Of a stretch of 64,000 nucleotides of DNA, positions 11,205 through 19,891 are shown in pieces. Made by a program: the position numbers and the translations under genes. Below the pieces are notes generated by a model. It was given only the letters and a program-made list of their open reading frames with translations, did not search any database and was not told where the DNA came from. Positions within the stretch are counted from its first letter, which is position 1. Every line of letters begins with the position of its first letter. The stretch comes from Aurantiacibacter marinus (GTDB lineage Bacteria > Pseudomonadota > Alphaproteobacteria > Sphingomonadales > Sphingomonadaceae): NCBI RefSeq assembly GCF_001021555.1, contig NZ_LDCP01000002.1:62001-126000 (forward strand), given 5' to 3'.

Positions 11205-11945
11205 TTGATAGAAACTGTTCCCGAAACTGGCAGCACGAATGCAGATCTGCTCGCGCGTATTGCGTCGGGGTCAGGCATCGAAGAAGATTTCTGGCTGAGG
11301 GCTGAGCGGCAGACATCGGGCCGCGGGCGAATGGGCCGTAAATGGGTCAGTTCTCCGGGCAATCTTTTTTGCAGCACTGCCATAGTCATCGCGCCAGGTG
11401 ATCCTTCACCAGCCAGCTTGTCTTTTGTAGCGGGGCTGGCGCTCCACGATGTTGTCAAAGGGTGCCTGTTCGATCACACGCCCATGCTGCTGAAATGGCC
11501 GAATGACCTGCTTGTGCGGGAAGCCAAAATTGCCGGCATCCTGCTGGAGCGGCAAGGCGATCATGTGGTTGCCGGATTCGGTGTTAATGTGTCTCATGCC
11601 CCCGAGATCGCTGACCGCAAGACAACGCATATCGGCTATGAAAACGGCAAATTTGGCAATGGGCCGGATGGTGTTCTTGATTTGCTCGCGCCCGCGATGG
11701 CGCAGCGCCTGCAGGACTGGCGCAACTTGCCGTTATCCCACACGCTTGCAGAATGGCTGGTGCGCAGCCATCGCTTTGACGACCGTTTGCGTGTGGTCGA
11801 TAGCGATGGAGAGGTTCTGTGCGGCAGTTTTCGCGGTCTTACGCCAGACGGTGCCTTGCGCTTGCAGCCTATCGGCGCGGCGGAATGCGCGGTACACGCA
11901 GGCGATGTGCTGTTGGACTGGCACGATAACAATGAGGACAGATAA
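11205..11945 (+). CDS. birA: Biotin--[acetyl-CoA-carboxylase] ligase
   Basis: Transfers biotin, via biotinyl-AMP, to the biotin carboxyl carrier protein of acetyl-CoA carboxylase; 246 residues. The catalytic core is clear: [10 protein letters not shown], the adenylate-binding loop [13 protein letters not shown], and [19 protein letters not shown]. There is no N-terminal DNA-binding winged helix, so it is the monofunctional ligase and not the E. coli-type repressor. The start is TTG. The stop overlaps coaX by one base. The placement after nuoN and before coaX recurs in related bacteria. Confidence 0.93.
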   Translation: MIETVPETGSTNADLLARIASGSGIEEDFWLRAERQTSGRGRMGRKWVSSPGNLFCSTAIVIAPGDPSPASLSFVAGLALHDVVKGCLFDHTPMLLKWPNDLLVREAKIAGILLERQGDHVVAGFGVNVSHAPEIADRKTTHIGYENGKFGNGPDGVLDLLAPAMAQRLQDWRNLPLSHTLAEWLVRSHRFDDRLRVVDSDGEVLCGSFRGLTPDGALRLQPIGAAECAVHAGDVLLDWHDNNEDR

Positions 11946-12733
11946 TGCTGCTGGCGGTTGATGTCGGAAACACCAATGTGGTTTTCGCCCTTTTCGAAGG
12001 TGCCGAGATCAAGACGCGCTGGCGCATTGCGACCGATCCGCGCCGTACGGGCGATGAATACGCCACGTGGCTGATGCAGCTGCTGGCGATGGAAGGACTG
12101 GATCGCAGCTCTGTCGACCAGATAATCTATTCCTCAGTTGTCCCGCGCGCGGACCACAATCTTACGGTGCTTGCGAACAAGTATTTCAACGTGGATCCCA
12201 TGTTTGCGGGGCAGGGCGCTGCAGCATGGGATTTCGAGATCGACGTCGAGCAACCAAACACGCTTGGGGCCGACCGCGCGCTCAATTGCATAGCCGCGCA
12301 CGAATTGGTCGGCGGCGACATGATCGTGGTCGATTTCGGCACTGCGACCAAATTCGAAGCAGTCGATTTCAATGGAGCCTACAAAGGCGGGATCATCGCG
12401 CCGGGCATCAATCTTTCGCTGGATGCTTTGGTTGGCAAGACTGCAAAGCTCCCGCGCATCGCCATTCGCGCACCAGATAACGCCAGTGTAATTGGTCGAA
12501 ATACCGAAGACCAGATGTTGATAGGCGTATTCTGGGGCTATGTTGCGATGATGGAAGGCCTGATTGAACGTATGAAAGCGGAAATAGGTAGGCCTGTAAC
12601 GGTTGTAGCGACGGGCGGGCTCGCCATATTGTTTGATGAGAAAACTGACATCTTCGATCGGATAGATGCCGATCTAACAATTCGCGGCCTGCAGATCCTT
12701 GCAGACAGGGCTTCCCGCCGCGCAGGAGCATAA
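11945..12733 (+). CDS. coaX: Type III pantothenate kinase
   Basis: Phosphorylates pantothenate, the first step of coenzyme A synthesis; 262 residues, the normal size for the CoaX type. Motifs seen are the N-terminal phosphate loop [21 protein letters not shown] with the catalytic aspartate, [12 protein letters not shown], and the C-terminal VVATGGLA. It overlaps birA by one base and RNase J by one base, so the three are probably translated as a coupled set. Confidence 0.94.
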   Translation: MLLAVDVGNTNVVFALFEGAEIKTRWRIATDPRRTGDEYATWLMQLLAMEGLDRSSVDQIIYSSVVPRADHNLTVLANKYFNVDPMFAGQGAAAWDFEIDVEQPNTLGADRALNCIAAHELVGGDMIVVDFGTATKFEAVDFNGAYKGGIIAPGINLSLDALVGKTAKLPRIAIRAPDNASVIGRNTEDQMLIGVFWGYVAMMEGLIERMKAEIGRPVTVVATGGLAILFDEKTDIFDRIDADLTIRGLQILADRASRRAGA

Positions 12734-14385
12734 TGAAAAAAGATTATACCCCGCAGGACGAGCTCCTGTTTCTGGCTTTGGGCGGATCCGGCGAAATTGG
12801 CATGAATGTCAATCTGTATGGCTGTCAGGGCAAATGGCTGATGGTCGATCTGGGCATGAGCTTTGGTGCTAATGAATACCCCGGTACCGAACTGATGTTC
12901 GCCGATCCGGAATTCATCGAGGAACGGGCAGACGATCTGCTCGGTATCGTGCTGACCCATGCGCATGAAGATCATATTGGCGCGATTCCCTATTTCGCGG
13001 GCGAATTGGGCGTGCCGCTTTACGCAACGCCATTCACCGCCGATCTGATCCGCCGCAAGCTGGACGAGGCGGGGTTGACCAAGTCCATCGAACTGAACGT
13101 GATCGATGATGACCACGGTAGTTTCGATATAGGGCCATTTGGCATCACCTACTTGCCGCTCGCCCACTCGATTGCAGAAGGCAATGCCCTGCTGATCGAG
13201 ACGCCGTACGGCAATGTGTTCCACACAGGCGACTGGAAGCTGGACGAAGAACCTATCATCGGCGAACCAACCACTGAAGAAGAACTGATAGAAATCGGTG
13301 ACGACGGCGTTCTTGCGCTGGTGTGCGATTCCACCAATGTCTTCAATCCAGAACCCTCTGGCAGTGAAGGCGCGGTCTATCGCGGCTTGCTTGACGAGGC
13401 GAAGAAGCACGGCGGCAAGCGAATCCTGGTAACAACCTTCGCCTCCAACGTGGCGCGATTGCAGACTTTGGGTGAGGTGGCGAAGGAAACCGGGCGACAG
13501 CTGTGCGTTGCCGGACGTTCGCTCGACCGGATTATCGAAGTGTCCAAGGCTAATGGTTATTTGCGCGACTTCCCCGATGTCGTGCGGTTCGACGAAGCGA
13601 TGGGGGTCCCGCGCGGTGAGTTGATGATCCTGGCCACCGGCGGGCAGGGCGAGCCGCGTGCGGCGTTAAGCCGCATCGCGGATGACAATCACCCGCTCAA
13701 ACTGGTTAGAGGCGATGTCGTGCTGTTCTCAAGCCGTGTGATACCCGGCAATGATCTTGCGATCGGGCGGGTCCAGAACCAGCTGGCGGAACGTGGCATT
13801 CAGATGGTGACTGATCGCCAAAGTGAAATTCATGTCTCCGGCCACCCGGGAAGGCCTGAACTCGAAGCACTGTATGGCTGGCTGCGGCCGGATATCCTTG
13901 TGCCGGTCCATGGTGAAATTCGTCATATGCAGGAACAGACCCGCGTTGGCCGAGCTAGCGGCATCGAGCACAATGTTTTCCAGAAAAACGGCGATATTGT
14001 TCGCCTTGCCCCTGGCAAGCCTGAAAAACTTGCACAGATCCACACGGGCCGGCTTGTGCTTGACGGCGACATAATTGTGCCTGCCGATGGCGATGCCGTG
14101 ACAATGCGTCGGCGGCTTTCTCGCGATGGTATGTTGATCGTAGTGCTGGACGGCGAAGGCGGGGTGGAGATCGAAGGCGTCGGTCTGCCGCTCGATGAAG
14201 ATTATCCCAGCTTCGTGGCTGAGGCGAAGGCCGATGTTGTCGATGCGCTGTTGAAATTGCGCAAGGGCCGCAAGGATGACCCTGACGCGATAAAGGAAGC
14301 CGCGCGCCTCGCGGCGCGCAGGGCAGCCCAAAGGTGGTCTGGCAAGAAGCCGCAAACCCGTGTCATTGCCCTTGGCGAACAATAA
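12733..14385 (+). CDS. rnj: Ribonuclease J
   Basis: Metallo-beta-lactamase/beta-CASP ribonuclease of 550 residues, acting in mRNA decay and 5'-end processing. The zinc-binding motif is LTHAHEDHIGA, followed by a beta-CASP domain (region ILVTTFASNVARLQ) and the late histidine motif HVSGHPGRPE. A C-terminal region of about 100 residues completes it. The start overlaps coaX by one base. Family membership is firm; exo- versus endonuclease preference cannot be read from sequence. Confidence 0.93.
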   Translation: MKKDYTPQDELLFLALGGSGEIGMNVNLYGCQGKWLMVDLGMSFGANEYPGTELMFADPEFIEERADDLLGIVLTHAHEDHIGAIPYFAGELGVPLYATPFTADLIRRKLDEAGLTKSIELNVIDDDHGSFDIGPFGITYLPLAHSIAEGNALLIETPYGNVFHTGDWKLDEEPIIGEPTTEEELIEIGDDGVLALVCDSTNVFNPEPSGSEGAVYRGLLDEAKKHGGKRILVTTFASNVARLQTLGEVAKETGRQLCVAGRSLDRIIEVSKANGYLRDFPDVVRFDEAMGVPRGELMILATGGQGEPRAALSRIADDNHPLKLVRGDVVLFSSRVIPGNDLAIGRVQNQLAERGIQMVTDRQSEIHVSGHPGRPELEALYGWLRPDILVPVHGEIRHMQEQTRVGRASGIEHNVFQKNGDIVRLAPGKPEKLAQIHTGRLVLDGDIIVPADGDAVTMRRRLSRDGMLIVVLDGEGGVEIEGVGLPLDEDYPSFVAEAKADVVDALLKLRKGRKDDPDAIKEAARLAARRAAQRWSGKKPQTRVIALGEQ

Positions 14386-14397
14386 CGGGTACTTCGC

Positions 14398-14688
14398 GTG
14401 AAGCTGACGTCCATAATTGCAATTTATGCCCTGTTCTGGGTGATGAGCGCTTTTCTGCTGCTGCCTTTTGGCGTGCGTACGGCGGATGAGGCGGGCGAGA
14501 AGAAAGTGCCAGGCCAGGCAGATAGTGCGCCTGTAAATTTCCGTCCCGGCAAGATCGCCTTGCGCGCCACCATTCTGGCGGCTGTGCTTTGCGCTCTGTA
14601 TATCGCCAATTATTTTGAAGGTTGGATCACTGTGGATGACATCAACATATTCGGTACACCGCCAGGTTACGGCTCTCCCGAGAGCTGA
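14398..14688 (+). CDS. DUF1467 family membrane protein
   Basis: Small 96-residue protein with two hydrophobic segments (about residues 5-25 and 57-72) and a polar loop between. The N-terminal pattern IAIYALFWVMSAFLLLPFGV is that of DUF1467, found mostly in alphaproteobacteria and without known function. It starts with GTG, 12 bases after the RNase J stop, and is the last gene of the long nuo-birA-coaX-rnj series. Its stop lies six bases from the stop of the convergent coiled-coil gene. Confidence 0.85.
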   Translation: MKLTSIIAIYALFWVMSAFLLLPFGVRTADEAGEKKVPGQADSAPVNFRPGKIALRATILAAVLCALYIANYFEGWITVDDINIFGTPPGYGSPES

Positions 14689-14694
14689 ACCGCG

Positions 14695-17283
14695 TTAGTT
14701 GCGCAGCCGTTCAATCGCCTGTGCAAGCGCGACGTAAAGCTTACCGGTGTCACTTGATAACAGCGTAACGGCAAGCGCATTGCCGTCGCGGGTGGACAGA
14801 ACTTCCCGCAGCATCGCCTCGAAATCATGGATGAAGCGATTGACCGTTTCACGGAATTCGCTGTCCTCGCCGTAAACCTCTGCCACATTGCGTGAGTCAT
14901 GACGGCTGAGAAGGCGCACCGCACGGCGCGTGAAAATACCCCGGTCACCGCGCAGGTAATTGGCCCATTGCGTGTCGGAAACCTCTGTGTCGAAGGCCTT
15001 TGCGATGTCGATGGCTGACGAATTCAGCGATTCCGTGATCAGCGCCATCCGCCGGGAGAAATCACTGTCGATCTTCTCCTCAGCCCGTTCTCGCGCCGTC
15101 GTGATGCGCTGCTCAAGATTACCAGTCAATTCATTCACCAGCGCGAGCTGATCGCGCAGGTCCACAGTGGTTTCGCGCCCCCGCGCGGCTGCCTGAGAGA
15201 CAGCCTCTTCCAGTTCTTCTATCGAAGCGGTCGTGTGGTGCTGGATGGCTTCTGCGACGCGGATACGGCTGTCTTCAGCGATGCGGTTTGCGATCTCTTC
15301 AACAACTTCGCGGTGATTGTCGCGTAAGCTCTCGATTGCATGGGTGGATGACCCTGCCAGCAGATCAATCGCTTCGCGCAATTGCCCCGAAGTATGATCG
15401 GCCAGTTTCGCGCTCTCAGCGGCGACGAGCCCGATATGCGCTTCCAGCGCCTGCATATCTGCCAAAGTCGATGCGCCGCTTTGCTGCGCGGAACCAATAT
15501 GCGATGCCAGAGATTCTCCGCGCGCCTCTGCCTGGGTGACCAGATCGTGCAGACGGCTCGCCTCTTCACCAAACCTTGCCAGTCGCGCTTCAGCTTCACC
15601 AACTGCGTCTGACAATGCGCCTTGTGAATGATCTGCACCGGAGCGAATGATTTCCAGAAGACGAACACCATCGTCGGTCAGGCGGGCAATATGGGCTGTA
15701 TTTTCGTCAAGCAATTCACGGCTTTGGGTAAGGCGCGCTGCAAAAGATTCGGCTGCTGTATCAAGAGAGCCAGTGGTATCTTCCCCATCCTGCGCGAGCC
15801 TGCGGAGATCGGAGTCGATCCTATTGATACGAGCGGCAAGCTCTTCACTGCGCTCACCCAGCGAATTCAGCAGAGCAAGATAGTCGTCCTGCCGCCGCGC
15901 CAGCTTCGCATCATACGTTGTCAGCCGCGACTCCATGTCGTCCAGCGCTTCTGTCTGCATCCGAGCGGCCGATTCCCGCCGGTGCTGCAATTCGCTATCG
16001 AAAGACACAAGGCTTGCCGATATGCGCATTTCGACTTGCGCGGCTTCTTCGGACAAGGCGGCAAGGCGGCGGCGTGCGCTTTCCATCGCCTGCTCATCCG
16101 TTTGCGCAACTTCGGCAATGGCTTCTGCCATGCGCGTTTCAAGGGCGCTGACCGCTTCGCTCCAAGCACTGACCGCATGTTCGCGGCCATCAGCAAGCGC
16201 GCCGAGCAACCGCTCCCCTTCGCCGGTAAGCGTGGCGATCTGGTTGCGTAACGCGGCCAGTGCGGCATCCTCTGCCTCCCGCTGTTCTGTCTCCCGTTCT
16301 GCCAGCAGGCCCGCCATTTCGTCAGCGCGGACCCGAATGGATTCGAGCGCAGCATCCTCGGACTCGACCATGTCGGTGCGGAACGCCTCGCTTACATCGC
16401 GGAGCTTCCCGAAGCGCGCCTGTGTAACCTCCCCCAAGGCAGCGATCTGCATATCGAACGCATCGAGAGTTGCAGTGACCTTTGCGCTGATGGTTTCGAC
16501 GTGTTTCTCGCCAGCTTCGCCAAACTGGTTGAGCCGGTCAAACCCGCTCACCAACGCTTCTATCTGGCCATGAGCAACATTTCCGGCGTTGCCGATCTGG
16601 TTGCTCATATCCCGCGCTGCGTTTGAAAGCACGGGCAATTGATCGCGCAGACTTTCCATGTTGGCCAAGGCGCTAGTGCTTACCGAACCGAGGGTTTCGA
16701 CCTGCGCACCATTATCGCTGATGAGTTCCTGCAGCCGTGCTGCATTGGTAGATAGCCGCTCTGTCGCGACGCGGCCGAGAGACTCAAGGTCACGCGACTG
16801 GGAAGCAATGAAATCCCTTGCGAGACTCAGCTCTCTGTTGACGATCGTCAAACGTGTTTCAAGCTGACCTGACTCATATGCAAGCGCACGGGCCGCATCG
16901 GTAAACCGGTTGGCTTCGCGGCGGCTGTTGCGCATCGCCAGCAACCATAAACCGATCACGAGAAGAACTGGCACCGACCACGTTGAAATCCACTGAGACC
17001 ACTGCTGGGCACTAGCACCTGCAAGTATTTCCTGATGATGGACCCAGCCAAAAAAACCTGTCCAGCCAAGCACCGCAGCAATGGCCAATGCAGGAACAAT
17101 CCATGTGCCACGCGGACTGGCAGGGATTTCCTCTTCATCCCAATCAGCTCCAGCTGGTTCTTCGAATGCTATTTCCGCATTCGTCAATTCCAGAGTTATT
17201 TCGTCTTCGTTCCGGCCGAAAGTCGGCTCGATATTGATATCGTTTCCCTCTTCAGAGGGCAGGATGCTGCGTCGTCGTGTCAT
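14695..17283 (-). CDS. Membrane-anchored long coiled-coil protein of unknown function
   Basis: 862 residues. The first 58 are acidic and presumably cytoplasmic. Two transmembrane segments follow (about residues 60-80 and 102-117), and then some 740 residues of charged, Ala/Glu/Arg-rich heptad-type helix with almost no proline, continuing to near the C-terminus. The layout resembles a membrane-tethered coiled-coil scaffold (compare RmuC, MCP or tape-measure-like helices), but I see no methyl-accepting tip, no nuclease motif and no nucleotide-binding motif. Its start lies 29 bases from that of a divergent HPt-like gene. The last about 110 residues (DTEVSDTQWANYLRGDRG onward) look globular and could be the functional head. 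Confidence 0.85.
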   Translation of the reverse strand: MTRRRSILPSEEGNDINIEPTFGRNEDEITLELTNAEIAFEEPAGADWDEEEIPASPRGTWIVPALAIAAVLGWTGFFGWVHHQEILAGASAQQWSQWISTWSVPVLLVIGLWLLAMRNSRREANRFTDAARALAYESGQLETRLTIVNRELSLARDFIASQSRDLESLGRVATERLSTNAARLQELISDNGAQVETLGSVSTSALANMESLRDQLPVLSNAARDMSNQIGNAGNVAHGQIEALVSGFDRLNQFGEAGEKHVETISAKVTATLDAFDMQIAALGEVTQARFGKLRDVSEAFRTDMVESEDAALESIRVRADEMAGLLAERETEQREAEDAALAALRNQIATLTGEGERLLGALADGREHAVSAWSEAVSALETRMAEAIAEVAQTDEQAMESARRRLAALSEEAAQVEMRISASLVSFDSELQHRRESAARMQTEALDDMESRLTTYDAKLARRQDDYLALLNSLGERSEELAARINRIDSDLRRLAQDGEDTTGSLDTAAESFAARLTQSRELLDENTAHIARLTDDGVRLLEIIRSGADHSQGALSDAVGEAEARLARFGEEASRLHDLVTQAEARGESLASHIGSAQQSGASTLADMQALEAHIGLVAAESAKLADHTSGQLREAIDLLAGSSTHAIESLRDNHREVVEEIANRIAEDSRIRVAEAIQHHTTASIEELEEAVSQAAARGRETTVDLRDQLALVNELTGNLEQRITTARERAEEKIDSDFSRRMALITESLNSSAIDIAKAFDTEVSDTQWANYLRGDRGIFTRRAVRLLSRHDSRNVAEVYGEDSEFRETVNRFIHDFEAMLREVLSTRDGNALAVTLLSSDTGKLYVALAQAIERLRN

Positions 17284-17312
17284 AGCGGGACAATTAGCAC
17301 ATTGAAGGGTGC

Positions 17313-17660
17313 ATGAAACCCCGCCTTAACCGGTTCTGCCCCATGGCTTTACGAATGGCATATGCACACGGCGATTTCGAACTGACACTCACCGCTGCCG
17401 CTGGGGATGATCCAGCGCTTTTTGCGGAATTGCGCGCCTGTTTCGTGGAGAGCCTCGCGATCCAGATCGATTTGTTGAAACGCGCGCGGTGTGACGGGAA
17501 CTGGACAATGGCGGCGCAGCGCCTGCGCGGACTTGCTGCCAGCTTTCATTCCGGCGACCTCGTGGCGCTGGCTGATGAAGCCCTGGACGGCGCCCCTGGC
17601 GATCCGGCAGTGTTGCGCAAACTCGGCGCTTTTGCCGACGGATTTTCTTCACAGTCATAA
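17313..17660 (+). CDS. HPt-like protein lacking the phospho-acceptor histidine
   Basis: 115 residues of helical character. Residues 66-82 (MAAQRLRGLAASFHSGD) align by eye with the HPt core pattern A-H-x-L-K-G-x-A, with Gln69 (codon CAG) where the phosphorylated histidine should be and Arg72 in place of the conserved lysine. The spacing of flanking helices also suits an HPt four-helix bundle. If the assignment is right, the protein cannot take part in ordinary phosphotransfer and would be a binding module. Alternative starts at residues 11 and 15 would shorten only the N-terminus. It is the first gene of a plus-strand row leading to a kinase-like gene. Confidence 0.6.
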   Translation: MKPRLNRFCPMALRMAYAHGDFELTLTAAAGDDPALFAELRACFVESLAIQIDLLKRARCDGNWTMAAQRLRGLAASFHSGDLVALADEALDGAPGDPAVLRKLGAFADGFSSQS

Positions 17661-17732
17661 TCACACCGCTTGGCAGCATGGAGCGCGATCACTAGCTTGA
17701 TGGCTCAAACCCGCTGTCAGGAGCATTACCAC

Positions 17733-18893
17733 TTGCGAGCCGCATTGATCAGCCTGCCGCAGCCGGGGGAGGACGCGCAGCCCTCCCTCGCAGGCAAAAC
17801 CATCGCACAGCGGCAATTGCTGTTCGCGCGGGAGTGCGGCTGCACAATGGTAATCGCTCACGGTGGCGGCGCTTCGGAGGATGCTATTGCCATGCGCCAC
17901 GCGGCAGAAAAGGCGGGCATGCGCTATCAGGTGATTTCCAATACACACGCTTTATCCGGCGCGATTGGCAATAACGACACCTTGCTGGTGTTGCAGCCAG
18001 GCCTGTTGCCGGAAGCGAAGCAAGCTCTTGATTTGCTTCGCGCAGAGGGCGACCGGCTGCTGATAGTGTCCGCCGGACCGGGTGCCGCGGCAGGTCTGGA
18101 ACGGATCGACCTTGACCGCGCGTGGGGCGGGGCGATGACATTGCCGGGTAGCTGGCTTGAACGTCTCGGCGGGTTGCCCGAAGATGCGGCCCCGCATGCG
18201 GCATTGCTGCGAATTGCGCTGCAGCAGCGCCTGCCTGAAGCACGAATGGCCGATACTGTGCTGGATGATGGCCGCTGGATGATTGTCGACAGTGAAGAGA
18301 CTGCAAGATGGCGGGAAAAGGGGTGGTTGCGAGACCACCTTGGGGATTCGTCTTCAGGGCAGTTTTCCCGCTGGATCGCGCAGCAAACAATTGGCCGGGC
18401 AGGGTCATGGTTGGTGGAGCGCGCATGGTCACGGCCAGCTTTTTTGGGGTTTGCGGCAGTCTTGCTCGGCAGTTCGGTCGCGGCAGCCATCTACGATAGC
18501 CCGGTTGCCGCTTTTGCCCTGGCAGCGCTATCTGTGCCGGTTCTTGAAGCTTTTTTCGCCCTGTCCCGGCTGATCGCCGCACCTTTTGGCCGGACCAGAC
18601 GGTTATACTTGTTGCGCCATGCGGTCGATGCAGCGCTTCTAACTGTCAGCCTGCTTTCTATCGACAGTCTGTGGTACCGTGCCGCTTTTCCGTCTTTCGT
18701 CTTGATAATTGCTCTTGTGTTGCTGGATCGCGGCGTAGTCAGGCCGTTGATCGAACCATTGTGCGACAGAGGCCTAGTCGCCGTATCGATAGCTGCGTTG
18801 GCGGTTCTGACTTCGTCTGAAATTGCCATAATGCTGGTTGCATTCGTCGTATTGGCCGCCAGACTTTCGCCCGATGCAAAAAATAGCGGCTAA
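17733..18893 (+). CDS. Membrane protein with nucleotidyltransferase-like N-terminal domain
   Basis: 386 residues from a TTG that has AGGAG nine bases upstream; an in-frame ATG at 17670 is possible but has no comparable ribosome site. The first about 200 residues resemble the Rossmann-like NTP-transferase fold by pattern: RAALISLPQPGED, then LAGKTIAQRQLLFARECGC, then DTLLVLQPGLLP. However, the usual glycine-rich GxGxR nucleotide loop is absent, so catalysis is doubtful. After residue 240 come about five hydrophobic segments. A similar layout occurs in lipid-head-group enzymes, but I see no CDP-alcohol phosphotransferase motif. Function unknown. Confidence 0.7.
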   Translation: MRAALISLPQPGEDAQPSLAGKTIAQRQLLFARECGCTMVIAHGGGASEDAIAMRHAAEKAGMRYQVISNTHALSGAIGNNDTLLVLQPGLLPEAKQALDLLRAEGDRLLIVSAGPGAAAGLERIDLDRAWGGAMTLPGSWLERLGGLPEDAAPHAALLRIALQQRLPEARMADTVLDDGRWMIVDSEETARWREKGWLRDHLGDSSSGQFSRWIAQQTIGRAGSWLVERAWSRPAFLGFAAVLLGSSVAAAIYDSPVAAFALAALSVPVLEAFFALSRLIAAPFGRTRRLYLLRHAVDAALLTVSLLSIDSLWYRAAFPSFVLIIALVLLDRGVVRPLIEPLCDRGLVAVSIAALAVLTSSEIAIMLVAFVVLAARLSPDAKNSG

Positions 18894-18927
18894 CGCGGAA
18901 TTAACGGTAACAGGGTAAGCCGCACGC

Positions 18928-19887
18928 ATGAGCGAACATGGTCAACCCGGCGCCCCGGCGGAAACGTTAGAAGTCGTGCTACGTGCAGAAGTGGCGCATG
19001 GCGACGCTATAATCGCCACTACTGGCCCGGTCTTGCATCACTTGCTGGTGAATGATGACCAGACGCTCTTCAGCGATCTGGTGATTGCCCGGGTACGCGG
19101 CATGATGGCGGACATCGCAAGGCAATTGCTTTTCGCTGTAGCCGAAGAGAACGGCTATTCGGATAAATCCGCATTTACGGCAGAACATGCAAACGATTTG
19201 GCTGTGTCCTTGCTGGCACAAGCAGATTTGCTCTCGCATGCCCACGCCTTGACGATCGAGGCGCAGACTACAGACCGGCTTGCCCAGCGTAACGGGATTG
19301 ACCCTGTCCTTCCCTCGTTACTGCAAGAGCTTGCATCATCATCGGATGCAGAAGTTGCCGGAAGTGCCATGCGGGTTCTGGCATCGCAGGCACGCTTCAT
19401 GCAGCAACAGCGCCGCATGAGCCTGCCTCTAAACGAACTGCCCGAAGACTTGCTTGATCTCTGCCTGTCTGTTCTGCGCAGCATATTTCCCGAGAGCGAG
19501 AGCGCCTTGACCCGAACCGAAACGCACATTCGCGGCGGCTATGACCCTGCAGCGCGCCGCGTTGGTCTGATCGGACAGCTCATTACAAACATGAAGCAGG
19601 ACGCGGTCCGCACCATTGACATCGACCGCGCGGGCGTCGCAATTTTCGCCACCGGACTTGCTATGGCAACTGGTCAGTCACGCGATAAGACCATCCTGAC
19701 GCTGGGTGAAAAGCAGTGCGCGCGCCTTTCTTTAAGCCTGCTGTCGGCGGGTCTGAAGCATACCGATGTTGAGGACCAGTTTCTGTTCCTGCATCCCGAA
19801 GTCGAATTGCCTGAGGGATTTCAAGCCCTGACCAAAGATCGTGCAGCAGCCATGTTGGCAGTAGCACGCCCGGAGGAAATGCGCTGA
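18928..19887 (+). CDS. Hypothetical helical protein
   Basis: 319 residues, soluble, largely alpha-helical, with no signal peptide and no motif I can name. The middle part (about residues 90-180) is rich in Ala/Leu/Gln, and the C-terminal part ends acidic. It lies 34 bases after the membrane protein gene and five bases before the kinase-like gene, so it is probably cotranscribed and may work with it. A loose resemblance to alphaproteobacterial DUF2336 proteins is possible, but I cannot establish it. Confidence 0.75.
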   Translation: MSEHGQPGAPAETLEVVLRAEVAHGDAIIATTGPVLHHLLVNDDQTLFSDLVIARVRGMMADIARQLLFAVAEENGYSDKSAFTAEHANDLAVSLLAQADLLSHAHALTIEAQTTDRLAQRNGIDPVLPSLLQELASSSDAEVAGSAMRVLASQARFMQQQRRMSLPLNELPEDLLDLCLSVLRSIFPESESALTRTETHIRGGYDPAARRVGLIGQLITNMKQDAVRTIDIDRAGVAIFATGLAMATGQSRDKTILTLGEKQCARLSLSLLSAGLKHTDVEDQFLFLHPEVELPEGFQALTKDRAAAMLAVARPEEMR

Positions 19888-19891
19888 CCAA

